Below, piece by piece: positions 20,755 to 31,337 of a DNA stretch of 64,000 bases. This DNA comes from Helianthus annuus (lineage: Eukaryota; Streptophyta; Magnoliopsida; Asterales; Asteraceae). The notes below the pieces were generated by a model that was not told the origin of the DNA, searched no databases, and saw only the letters and a list, made by a program, of their open reading frames with translations. The translations under genes and the position numbers were made by a program. Numbering within the stretch: the stretch's first letter is position 1; each line of letters begins with the position of its first letter. The stretch spans positions 27,029,854-27,093,853 of the forward strand of contig NC_035436.2 in the NCBI RefSeq assembly GCF_002127325.2, written 5' to 3'.

Positions 20755-23700
20755 ATGAGTGGACGTGGAAGAGGAAACATCAACATGACGCAGGCTCAGT
20801 TCACTAACCTGCTCAACACAGTGGCTGCAGCTTTCGCAGCTCACCCTATAGGTAAGCTCGTTGTTTTAGGATGTTTAGATCCTACCGTCACGTCGTCTTT
20901 TCGCCTCTAAGTCCATACGCTTCGCTTCTCACGAACAGGTCAGCATGCACCTGCGCAACCACCAGTGTGTACTTTCAAAACTTTCATGGATTGCAAGCCT
21001 CTCCCTTTCAACGGCACTGAGGGTGCCATAGGTCTTTTGCATTGGATTGAGAAAGTTGAAGCTGTTTTTGCTGTCTGCGAGTGTCCCCCTGCAAATTGGG
21101 TGAAATTTGCTACTGCTACGCTTGAAGGAAACGCGCTTTCTTGGTGGAAGGCGCAAATTCAGATGTTTGGTTTGGAAACTGCTAATGCTACTGCGTGGGA
21201 GGATTTCAAGGACATGATTAAGGAGGAATACTGTCACCGGGATGACATCCACAAGCTTGAGAATGAGTACTATGAGCTCAAAATGGTTGGGTCAGAGATT
21301 GAAACTTACACCAAGCTGTCCAATGACTATGCTGCTCTTTGCCCAAACATGTCTCGACCTATGTATCGAAGAATCGAACTGTACATCAAGGGTTTGGCTC
21401 CAGAAATTCGAAGCCATGTAACTTTAGCCAACCACACTACCATTCAGCCGATTGTTCGACTTGCTCACAAACTTACTGATCAGGCCGTCGAAGAGGGCCG
21501 GTTGCCCAAAAGGATCAGTGCTACCGTCGGAACTTCTAGTGACAGCAAGCGTAAGTGGGAAGGAAGTCAAAGCAAGGATGCTAACCCCACTCAGGCCCCA
21601 GCGCAGCAAAGGAAAACTGAAAACAACAAAGGCACTCAGCAACAGGGTGGCTACCGGGGAAGCTACCCTAAGTGCAACAAGTGTAACAGACACCATAATG
21701 GGGCGTGTAACAAGGGCCAGTGTCAGCGATGCCACAAGATGGGGCACGAAGCCAAGGATTGTAGGAGCCAGTTCCCAGCAAGACAGAATCCGCAACAACC
21801 TCAACAGCAACAGCAGCAGGGAAACGACCGAGCATGTTTTAAATGTGGGGCAACAGGGCACTTTAAGAAGGATTGCCCTGAACTGAATCAGAACCGCAAC
21901 AATAATCAGGGAGCTGGAAACAACAATCAAAACAACAATGCTGGGAATGGTGCTAGAGGAAGGGCTTTTGTGATTGGAGCTGGTGAAGCAAGGAATGACC
22001 CCAATGTCGTGGCGGGTAAGTTCCTACTTGATGATCGTTATGTTTCTGTGTTATTTGATTCCGGTGCCGATGCTAGTTATGTATCCCTACGTATTAGTAA
22101 GAAGCTTAAGCGTCCGCTTTCGTTACTAAGTTCTCCTCATATCGTCGAGCTAGCTAATGGTAGAAACATCGAGGCCTCACATGTTGTCAAAGGCTGCAAA
22201 CTAGAGTTGTCTGGTCAGACATTTAGTATCGACCTTTTCCCTGTTACTCTTGGAAGCTTCGACGTCGTTATTGGTATGGATTGGTTATCCAAGCATCGCG
22301 CTGAGATCCTCTGTCAAGAGAAAGCAGTTCGTATTCCTCGCCGTTCTGGCAAACCCCTCATGGTACAAGGTGGCAAAGGTGGAGAAATCTCCGGCGTTAT
22401 CTCGTTCTTGAAAGCCCAGAAGTGTTTACGAAAAGGGCACACCGCTATCTTAGCACTTGTCACCAACACGCAGGAAAAGGAAAAGAGGATTGAAGATTTT
22501 CCGGTAGTACGCGACTACCCCGAGGTATTTCCTGAGGAACTACCTGGACTCCCTCCCCACCGTCAGGTCGAATTCCAAATCGAGCTAGCCCCCGGAGCAG
22601 CACCCATAGCTCGTGCGCCTTATCGACTAGCCCCCGCAGAACTGAAGGAACTCTCTACTCAACTACAGGAACTCTTGGATAAAGGGTTTATTCGTCCTAG
22701 TTCATCACCCTGGGGAGCACCGGTACTCTTTGTTAAGAAGAAGGATGGCACGTTCCGAATGTGCATTGACTATCGTGAGTTGAACAAGGTTACCATCAAG
22801 AATCGTTACCCTCTCCCGCGAATCGATGACCTATTCGATCAATTGCAAGGATCAAGCTACTATTCTAAGATTGACCTGCGATCAAGCTACCATCAGTTAA
22901 GGGTCCGTAATGAAGACATCTCCAAAACTGCATTCAGAACTCGTTATGGTCATTATGAATTCCTCGTTATGCCCTTTGGAATGACCAACGCGCCTGCAGT
23001 GTTCATGGATCTTATGAACCGAGTATGCAAACCCTACCTCGACAAATTTGTGATCGTGTTTATAGACGACATCTTGATCTACTCGAAAAGTTAGGAAGAG
23101 CATGAACAGCACCTGCGCCTTATCCTCGAACTGCTTCGCAATGAGCAACTGTATGCCAAGTTCTCGAAATGCGACTTCTGGCTTCGAGAAGTCCATTTCC
23201 TTGGGCACGTGGTTAACAAGGATGGGATCCACGTCGACCCTGCAAAAATCGACTCAATAAAGAATTGGCCTACCCCTAAGACTCCGACTGAAGTCCGCCA
23301 ATTCTTGGGACTGGCGGGATACTATCGAAGATTTATCATGGGATTCTCCAAGATCGCTCAGCCTCTCACGGCTCTTACTCAGAAGGGTATGGTTTATAAA
23401 TGGGGTGAAGCTCAGGAAACTGCATTTCAGAAACTAAAGGATAACCTCTGCAGTGCTCCTATTCTCTCGTTACCTGAAGGAACGGACGACTTTGTGGTCT
23501 ACTGCGATGCGTCTATTCATGGGCTCGGTTGCGTGTTGATGCAACGCGAGAAAGTTATTGCTTACGCCTCTCGACAACTCAAGACGCACGAAAGGAACTA
23601 CACAACACACGACTTGGAACTAGGAGCGGTGATCTTTGCGCTTAAGATATGGAGACACTACCTGTACGGTACCAAGTGCACCATTTACACCGATCACAGG

Positions 23701-25371
23701 AGTCTCGAGCATATTTTCAAGCAAAAGGAATTAAACATGCGACAACGTAGATGGGTCGAACTCTTGAATGATTATGAATGCGCCATCAAGTATCATCCGG
23801 GCAAGGCCAATGTCGTGGCAGACGCCCTCAGCCGAAAAGACACTATACCAAAGCGCGTACGAGCATTGCAACTTACCATCCAGTCTAATCTCCCTATCCA
23901 AATCCGAAATGCTCAGATTGAAGCTCTGAAACCGGAAAACATCAGGGCTGAGTCCCTGCGAGGATCGAGGCAGCAACTAGAACAAAAAGAAGACGGCGCC
24001 TACTATGTGGCAGGGCGCATTTGGGTCCCACTTTACGGAGATCTACGAGAGCTTGTGATGGACGAAGCCCATAAGTCCCGTTATTCCGTACATCCTGGTT
24101 CAGATAAGATGTACCACGACTTAAGGACCACTTACTGGTGGCCTGGCATGAAAGCCCACATAGCAGCTTACGTTAGCAAATGTTTGACCTGTGCAAGAGT
24201 CAAAACTGAGTATCAGAAACCAGCAGGCCTACTCCAGCAGCCGGAAATCCCGAAATGGAAATGGGAGCAGATTTCCATGGATTTTGTTACAGGGCTACCT
24301 AGATCTCAACGCGGGAATGATACTATTTGGGTGATAGTAGATCGATTGACTAAGTCTGCACACTTTTTGGCCATTAAGGAAACAGACAAGTTTTCTACCT
24401 TGGCAGAAATTTATTTAAAGGAAGTAGTCTCCAGGCACGGGGTGCCAACTTCTATTATTTCCGACCGAGACGCTCGTTTTACTTCCGAGTTGTGGCAAGC
24501 TATGCACAAATCCTTTGGCTCACGTTTGGACATGAGCACCGCTTATCACCCGCAAACGGATGGGCAGTCCGAACGCACCATCCAAACCCTGGAAGACATG
24601 CTTAGAGCATGTGTGATCGATTTTGGCAAGAACTGGGAGAAGCATCTACCGCTGGTGGAATTCTCCTACAATAACAGCTACCACACTAGCATTCAGACGG
24701 CACCTTTTGAGGCATTGTACGGTCGTAAATGCCGATCACCTCTTTGCTGGGCGGAAGTCGGTGATAGTCAACTCACAGGCCCAGAACTGGTGGTAGATAC
24801 AACGGAAAAGATTTCCCAGATCAGGCAACGCATGGCGGCAGCTCGTGACCGTCAGAAAAGCTACGCTGACAAGCGTAGGAAACCGTTAGAATTCCAGGTC
24901 GGGGACCGGGTTCTACTTAAAGTCTCACCCTGGAAGGGTGTGGTTCGTTTTGGTAAACGAGGCAAGCTGAATCCACGATATGTTGGACCATTCGAAATTA
25001 CCGAGAAAATCGGTAAGGTGGCTTATAGATTGAACCTGCCTGCAGAGCTGAGTGCAGTGCACAACGTTTTTCACGTGTCTAATCTGAAGAAGTGCCTGTC
25101 AGATGAAACGCTCATAATTCCTTTCAAGGAACTCACTATTGACGAACAGCTACACTTTACTGAGGAACCGATTGAGATTACGGATCGAGAGATCAAAACC
25201 CTCAAACGTAGCCAGATACCCCTTGTGCGAGTTCGTTGGAACTCACGACGCGGCCCAGAGGTTACCTGGGAGCGGGAGGACCAGATGAAGTCTAAGTATC
25301 CCCAGTTGTTCCCAAACGAAAACCCCAGCGCTGAAGCTACAACTGAATTTCGGGACGAAATTCCAAACTAA
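20755..25371 (+). pseudogene. gag-pol: Element 1 gag-pol polyprotein, one in-frame TAG
   Basis: The start ATG at 20755 gives MSGRGRG, matching the gag start of element 4; an 87-bp intron-like segment must be removed to stay in frame. Gag has CCHC knuckles at 21721-21762 and 21835-21876, preceded by a Cys/His-rich stretch. Protease has DSG at 22057-22065, and RT has FIDD at 23059-23070. A TAG at 23092-23094 (just after LIYSK-S) interrupts RT, and the same frame reopens directly and runs to 25371. RNase H lies at about 23450-23830. The integrase zinc motif is near 24060-24200 and its DDE residues at about 24278, 24460 and 24566. A chromodomain-like end ([16 protein letters not shown]) follows. 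Without the TAG it would be a full-length chromovirus polyprotein of about 1,500 residues. Confidence 0.9.
20852..20938 (+). other. Candidate 87-bp intron in element 1 gag
   Basis: It begins GTAAG and ends a pyrimidine-rich stretch with ACAG. Read through, it contains an in-frame TAA. Removing it joins ATA-G and GT-CAG so that the frame from 20755 continues into the main gag frame. The element 4 gag is uninterrupted at the same place. Confidence 0.65.
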
Positions 25372-25463
25372 CGGGGGGATGATGTGACACCCCGTTGAAA
25401 CACGCTAGCTTGTCAGTGGCTGCCTTAACTTTCGGGACGAAAGTTCTTAAAACTTGGGGATAA
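25345..25463 (+). other. Two hairpin/G-tract modules before the element 1 3' LTR
   Basis: Stems GAATTTCG/CGAAATTC (25345-25363, overlapping the last pol codons) and AACTTTCG/CGAAAGTT (25427-25445), each with loop GGA. Each is followed by a short G-rich tract (GGGGGGATGATG, then TTGGGGATAA) and TGTGACAC. Only the second TGTGACAC is the LTR start. The G-rich tract would be the polypurine primer for plus-strand DNA. Confidence 0.75.
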
Positions 25464-27764
25464 TGTGACACTCTAGGTTTTTCCGAACGAACACCTTGTA
25501 ATATTTTGTGTATATAAATATTATTAAATGGAAATGTGACTTTTACATGATATGTGCGATATGTATGTAATATATATATATGTGTGTATGAGAGTCGAGA
25601 CCACGACTCGCAACCACTCGGTTGCGAGTGGGCCACTCGGTCTCGAGTGGGCCTTTGAGCCGTAACCGGTTTGGGCCGAAACCCTTAGCCTATGTTGAAC
25701 CTTGTTATATAATCCCACCTTTCCCCACTTCTTTCATTTTACACACACAAACACTCCTTAAACTCTCTCTCAACTAGAAACCCCAAATAACATCAACCCA
25801 TCCTCTTCTTCCAACTTTCGGATTCAAGCAAGGATCTCGGACAAGGACTCGGTCAAGACCATCACTCGGACACTTCATCTTCTCTCATTTTCTTCCTTTG
25901 TTTTCGGCTCATTCTTCTTCTTCACAACCGGTTAGTATTGTTATTATGTGTATGAGATTTATGTATGTTGTATGAACTAGAAATGCTTGGTTAGTAGTAT
26001 TATGCATGATTTTAGGATGATTTGTAAAGTTTGGCATTATGTGTAAACCACTATGTTTGAATGCTTGATGACATGTTTAAAATGACTAACAAATGGTAGT
26101 CTAGGAGTATTTATACTATGCTTCAAGGTTTCTTGCAAAATGATGATGCTAAACATATGATTTTGGTTCATAAAATATGGTTATATGTGACATGAAAACC
26201 CTAGAAAACTATGAATGTAAGATGAACTTGTTTGAATGTGGTTTGAAGATTCAAAAATGGCAAAGTTTGATCTATGTTTACTAATAGGAAGTTTAGGAAA
26301 AGTGTTAGTGAAACCTTATTGGTCATTTCCGGATTTGGGCCTGATTACTTGGTACAAATTGGACTGTTACATCTGCATCATCACGTGTACATGAAAGGGA
26401 CAGCTTCCGACTCGCAACCACGGCATTACGACTCGAGACCACGTCGTTGCGACTCGCAACCAAAGCGTGACAACTCGAAACCACACGATGCGACTCGAGA
26501 CTACGACGGTTGCGACTCGCAACCACAACGTGACAACTCGAGACCACGGTTGCGACTCGCAACCACAGCGTGACAAGCCGAGACCATCCGGTTGCGACTC
26601 GAGACCTTCTGGTTGCGACTGGGCCGTCCACTTTGGTTATTGGGCCATAATGTGTTTAACTTGGGCTATCTGTTGACTGGAATATGTGTTGCTGTTGACT
26701 GCTTAAATGTTTAGGCCGGCCCAATAACCCCATGACTGTTTACTTGTATGTATGCTACGTGCCAGTTATGTGTATAAATTTTTATGTGAATGCTTGTACA
26801 CCGAACCTGACCTATACCGGTAACCATGTTAGGACGTGGTGACCAACGTGATTGACAAGTAGCCTAAACCTACCGAGCAACCCAAGGTGAGTTCACAACT
26901 TAAAAGCATGCGTCCCGGTGGTTTGGGACACGAGACTAAAACAACCCTATCCCCTTGTAAAAGGGGATACCATTTACATTCCTTCCCTAGTTACTGGGAA
27001 CAAACTTACTTTTTCTCCCTGGTATTGGGAAACCTATTGGTTAATTACTGTTTATACGGAATGCAACCGAACGGCACTAAACGAAACTCTATCACTCAAG
27101 TCCCTACTACATAATACCGATTAGTCGCCGGAGCCAGGCGAACGGGTTATTAGTTGATAGCGCTATTTAGGTTTTACCAGCCTCACACCGTGCCCTGGTT
27201 TGGGATCGGTCGTGAACTAATGTACTCAGGCATCCGTCAATGATGATAGAACATTGACATCGGGGCATCCTGCGGAAACGCATTCGGTTACCTAGTGTTC
27301 GGTATTGGAAAAAAAAACAGTTTAGTCGCTAACTTTTGGGGTAGCTCCCCATGGCATGTATAAACGGATAAATTAACTGGTGAAACAAGTTTTTGGTAAT
27401 TAAAACTGGACAACTAGTGAACTCACTCAGCATTATTGTTGACCCCTTACTGCATGCTTTGCAGGTAACCAGTGACGAAGGAGCTTGCTGCTTGGGAATG
27501 AGTAGTGTCTGTCCACCCTTGTGTTGGGTGTTACCTTATTTTGAAATATGAACTTTGTTTAAACTGCTTTACTTATGCTTCCGCTACTTATTAACTGTTT
27601 GAACTTGAAACCTTAAACTCTGAACTTGATATTTGCTAATCTTATGGTTAGTAAGTATTACTTTTGTTAACAATTTAATTATTCGGTATAATTGGTGGCT
27701 GGATCCTGGTCAGTCATGCCCTCGAAGCGGGTGTTATCCGCAGGTGGATTTTGGGGGTGTGACA
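25464..27764 (+). repeat. Element 1 3' LTR
   Basis: Uninterrupted 2301-bp LTR, TGTGACACTC to GTGTGACA, followed by the AAGTT duplication. It is the reference for the split 5' LTR. The reading frames inside it come from the repeat array and are not genes. Confidence 0.95.
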
Positions 27765-28044
27765 AAGTTTTATAAAAGAAAAGGATATAAAAAGACTTTT
27801 AAACCTACATATAAAAGAAAGCAAAGTCCTAAAAAGTGTAGGTGTTTTCTTTGTCATGAAGAAGGACATTATGCAAATAAATGTCCTAAGAAATTTAATA
27901 AAAATCTCAAGATCTTTGAAATAGATGAAGACATTGAAAAAATGATGAATGAAGGAGAATTTATACAAATTAATGATTTTCATAATGAAGATTCTGATGA
28001 AAGCATATTTATATTAACCGAAACAGAATACACATCATCCGAAG

Positions 28045-29388
28045 ATGAATAGATTAGATATAGCCACCACTAGTAAAATAGATGATGATATAATTGATTG
28101 CCAAAATGAACAATTTGGAGAATATAAACAAGAAGTATTAATAGATAAGAAAAAACTTAAACAAATACAACATGAAAATTTCTCATTATCAAACCATTCA
28201 GGATTTAAAATGAATACTTTACAAAAACTAGGAATAAAACCTAGAGATCATCATTTATATTATGGGCTAAATATTCAAGAAAGGGCTTTAGATATTAACA
28301 TAACATCTAACAAAGTTATGATACCTTTATTATCTAAAAAAGATATCCAAGAAAAATTACAAAAGATAAAACCAGAAATAAGAAACACTTTGGGATGGGT
28401 ACATGTAGGAGCTATTCAAATAATAATAAAATCCACCTTTAAAGAAGGTATAGATACCCCTATAGAATTAGCTGTTATGGATAATAGAATACAAAATAGA
28501 GAAGAAGCATGCCTTGGAATATTAAGAGGAAATTTACAATATGGAAAACTGAAATTTAATATCTATCCTAGAATTTCCTATAATATTCAAGATAAAGATT
28601 TTGATAAAACTTTAAGTCTATTACAAGATTTTAAGAGAAAAGATTTCTTTAAACAACAAAATAGACCTTATTCTATTACATATGCTATTTCTTATGCAGT
28701 GTCAAATACTCATCATTCTGAATGTTTTAGTATAAAAGACACTATTGATTTTCCTTATTTGTTTAACGATGTTTGTCAAATACAAATACCGACCTTACCT
28801 AAAATAGAAGAAATAGATTCAAGACCTTTAAGTCTTGATTTACGAGATAAACCAATGATGTCTTCTAACCAGATAACCCCTAGATTGTTGTTCTCAAACA
28901 AAGAGGTAATAAGTTATCCTCTAAGAATAACTAATTCAAGTAGATATAATGATGTAATTAGTGAAAAAGAAGATAATGTAAGGAATTACAAAATTCAAGG
29001 AGAATATTTCAATGGAAAAAGATTTTCGGCAGTAAATATGCTAATAGATACAGGTGCTAATGGGAATTATATAAACCATAAAATTTGTAAATACTTACAA
29101 AAATATCCATTAGAAGAACCCCATCAATACACAAACTTTAATGGTGAACTACATGAAATTAATGAAGCTGTAGAAACCATAATAAAGTTTGGAGAAGAAA
29201 AAATTCCTTTAAGACTCTTAATAGGTAATGAAGATGAAAACGATTCATTAGAAATAATGTTAGGATTAACTTTCTTAGAAAATGTAAAACCATATCAAAT
29301 AACCTCCTATGGATTAAAAATTACATACAATGGCAAAATGATTTACATACCTAAATGGCAAGCCCTAAAAGCATATACATCCCAATAG
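28045..29388 (+). CDS. MP: Viral movement protein-protease-like, extended C-terminus (copy 1)
   Basis: Open frame of 447 residues; the other copies have 437. The usual stop TGA, which overlaps the pol ATG, is TGG here, adding ten residues (WQALKAYTSQ) read from the pol start region in another frame. The 30K-type core and the DTG (335-337) and MLG motifs are unchanged. The start overlaps the capsid gene end by 8 bases. The stop loss turns a 4-base overlap with pol into one of 34 bases, which could affect any coupled reinitiation. Confidence 0.8.
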   Translation: MNRLDIATTSKIDDDIIDCQNEQFGEYKQEVLIDKKKLKQIQHENFSLSNHSGFKMNTLQKLGIKPRDHHLYYGLNIQERALDINITSNKVMIPLLSKKDIQEKLQKIKPEIRNTLGWVHVGAIQIIIKSTFKEGIDTPIELAVMDNRIQNREEACLGILRGNLQYGKLKFNIYPRISYNIQDKDFDKTLSLLQDFKRKDFFKQQNRPYSITYAISYAVSNTHHSECFSIKDTIDFPYLFNDVCQIQIPTLPKIEEIDSRPLSLDLRDKPMMSSNQITPRLLFSNKEVISYPLRITNSSRYNDVISEKEDNVRNYKIQGEYFNGKRFSAVNMLIDTGANGNYINHKICKYLQKYPLEEPHQYTNFNGELHEINEAVETIIKFGEEKIPLRLLIGNEDENDSLEIMLGLTFLENVKPYQITSYGLKITYNGKMIYIPKWQALKAYTSQ

Positions 29389-31337
29389 GTATTACTTATA
29401 AAGATTACAAAGCTGAATACTTTGCTGCTTATATAGATAGTGGCTCAGGATTGTGTATATGTAAACCAGATTGTTTTCCAAAGGAATATCATGAGGATTT
29501 AACACCATGTAATGGAGTTAGCTTTTCAAAAACTATAGTTCCCTTAAAAAGAGGAATAAAAAATCCAATAATAATAATTGGATCATACATGGTTAAATGT
29601 CCACCATTTTACTTTTATAATTCTGGATCAGATGTATTATTAGGAAATGATTTTTTAGAAAGATTTAACAAAATTACTTTTGATATAGTAGCCTACCAAA
29701 TTATACTAAAAACACCATGTCATCATTTGATAGTAGTTAAAAGAATAAAAAATGCATATGGAAGAAAATTTCCAATTAACTTTACAACACGCGCAAGCCA
29801 GCGTGGTGATATTGGATACAAACAAAATCCAAAATTAGAAAAAGGGATACCGGTCTTGGAATATTACTTAAGAGAACCCTTAGATTATCAAGTAAATCTA
29901 AGAAGATTGGATAACCATATAGAAAACATAAAAGATAAGTTAAAACAATGTTATACAAGTAACCCGTTACAATTTTGGGATAAAAATCAGATAACAGCAA
30001 AACTAGAAATGAAAGATAAAGATAAGGAGATTAGAGTAAAACCAATGAGATACAATCCAGAAGACCAAAAAGAATTTAGGTCCCAGATAAAAGAACTCCT
30101 AGATTTAAAGTTGATCAGAGCTAGTCATAGCCCACACAGCTCTCCTGCCTTCTTAGTAAGAAAACACGCTGAGGTTACAAGAGGTAAACCTAGAATGGTA
30201 ATAAATTATAAGAAATTAAATGATAACACTGTATTTGATGGGTATTTTCTACCTCATAAGGAAAGTTTAATAAATTCGACTAGAAACAAAAAGATATTTT
30301 CAAAATTTGATTGCAAAAGTGGATTTTGGCAAATAAAAATGCATCCTGATAGTATTGCCTACACAACATTTTCTACTCCTCAAGGGCAATATGAATGGCT
30401 TGTAATGCCTTTTGGATTAAAAAATGCTCCTCAAATATTTCAAAGAAAAATGGATATTATATTTCGAAACTATGACTTTATTTTTGTATATATAGATGAT
30501 ATCCTAATTCTATCAGATGATATTAATTCACATTTAAAACATCTTGACATTTTTAGAGATTTATGTATGAAACATGGATTAGCTCTTTCAGAAAAAAAAA
30601 CTAGTTTGTTACAAGAAACTATAGATTTTTTGGGAATGAAGATAGATGGCCAGGGGATAGAACTTCAAAGCCATATTTTGGAAAAAATAACTGCCTTCCC
30701 AAATAAATTGACTGATAAAAAACAAGTTCAAAGTTTTCTTAGGATATTAAATTATGCTTCTGATTTTATAGAAAATCTTGCAGCTTTAAGAAGACCCTTT
30801 CAAGCTCTTCTTAAAAAGGATAAAGTATTTACTTTTGATAAAGGTCTAGAAGAACAAGTAAAAAAGATAAAAGAATATTGTAAAAGGTTACCAAAATTAC
30901 AATTACCCAAAGAAAATGATGATTTAATTTTAGAAACTGATGCTTCAGAATATTATTGGAGTGGGATACTTAAAAGGATAGATTATAACTCTGAAGAAGA
31001 AAAAATTGGTGAAAGCATTTGTAGATATTGTTCAGGGACTTTTAGTGACACTGAAACAAGATATCATATTAATGAAAAAGAATTACTAGCAGTTATTAGA
31101 AGCTGCCAAAAGTTTTATTATTTCCTATTACCTAACAAATTTCTTTTAAGAACTGATAATACCCAGGTAAAAGCTTTTATAAAGAATAATTTGCCTTCTA
31201 AACCTGAGTATAAAAGGCTCATAAGATGGCAAACCCTTTTATCTGAATATAATTTTGATATTGAAATAATAAAATCTGATAAAAATGTTTTGGCAGATTT
31301 CTTGACTAGAGATGGAAGAGTTAGGACAACAACTTGA
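29355..31337 (+). CDS. pol: Viral protease-reverse transcriptase-RNase H (copy 1)
   Basis: Open 660-residue frame. A retropepsin-like domain spans residues about 8-115 (DSG 28-30, LLG 95-97). RT covers about 225-470 with YIDD at 379-382, preceded by the MPFGLKNAP block. RNase H covers about 525-650, with the acidic residues in LETDAS, NEKEL and RTDNTQ. It would copy pregenomic RNA into DNA in the cytoplasm. There is no integrase, as expected for a pararetrovirus. Residue 2 is alanine because of the linked TGA-to-TGG change. A glycine-to-arginine change (SFLRILNYAS) lies in the RT connection and might matter for function. The A-tract at 30592-30600 has nine As. Confidence 0.92.
   Translation: MASPKSIYIPIGITYKDYKAEYFAAYIDSGSGLCICKPDCFPKEYHEDLTPCNGVSFSKTIVPLKRGIKNPIIIIGSYMVKCPPFYFYNSGSDVLLGNDFLERFNKITFDIVAYQIILKTPCHHLIVVKRIKNAYGRKFPINFTTRASQRGDIGYKQNPKLEKGIPVLEYYLREPLDYQVNLRRLDNHIENIKDKLKQCYTSNPLQFWDKNQITAKLEMKDKDKEIRVKPMRYNPEDQKEFRSQIKELLDLKLIRASHSPHSSPAFLVRKHAEVTRGKPRMVINYKKLNDNTVFDGYFLPHKESLINSTRNKKIFSKFDCKSGFWQIKMHPDSIAYTTFSTPQGQYEWLVMPFGLKNAPQIFQRKMDIIFRNYDFIFVYIDDILILSDDINSHLKHLDIFRDLCMKHGLALSEKKTSLLQETIDFLGMKIDGQGIELQSHILEKITAFPNKLTDKKQVQSFLRILNYASDFIENLAALRRPFQALLKKDKVFTFDKGLEEQVKKIKEYCKRLPKLQLPKENDDLILETDASEYYWSGILKRIDYNSEEEKIGESICRYCSGTFSDTETRYHINEKELLAVIRSCQKFYYFLLPNKFLLRTDNTQVKAFIKNNLPSKPEYKRLIRWQTLLSEYNFDIEIIKSDKNVLADFLTRDGRVRTTT

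Larger units (their letters stand above)
8672..27764 (+). mobile_element. LTR element 1: Ty3/gypsy chromovirus-like, carries nested element 2
   Basis: The element starts TGTGACACTC and ends GTGTGACA, flanked by AAGTT. Its 5' LTR is 8672-9798 plus 19286-20460, its 3' LTR is 25464-27764 (2301 bp), and the internal region is about 5 kb with a tRNA-Met primer site and one gag-pol frame. Domain order PR-RT-RH-IN places it in Ty3/gypsy, and the chromodomain-like C-terminus suggests a Tekay/Del-type chromovirus. By eye the LTRs differ at about six substitutions and one A-run length, a recent insertion. Confidence 0.93.
7644..28052 (+). pseudogene. CP: Viral capsid gene (copy 1) split by LTR element 1
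   Basis: The 5' part, 7644-8671, encodes the acidic N-terminus and the central domain up to the basic KRKTKF stretch. LTR element 1 then follows, and the gene resumes at 27770 with the remaining basic residues, the CCHC knuckle and the acidic tail, ending at 28052. The 5-bp duplication AAGTT (8667-8671 and 27765-27769) flanks the insertion. Apart from the insertion the sequence is open, so the gene was probably intact when the retrotransposon landed. Confidence 0.92.
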
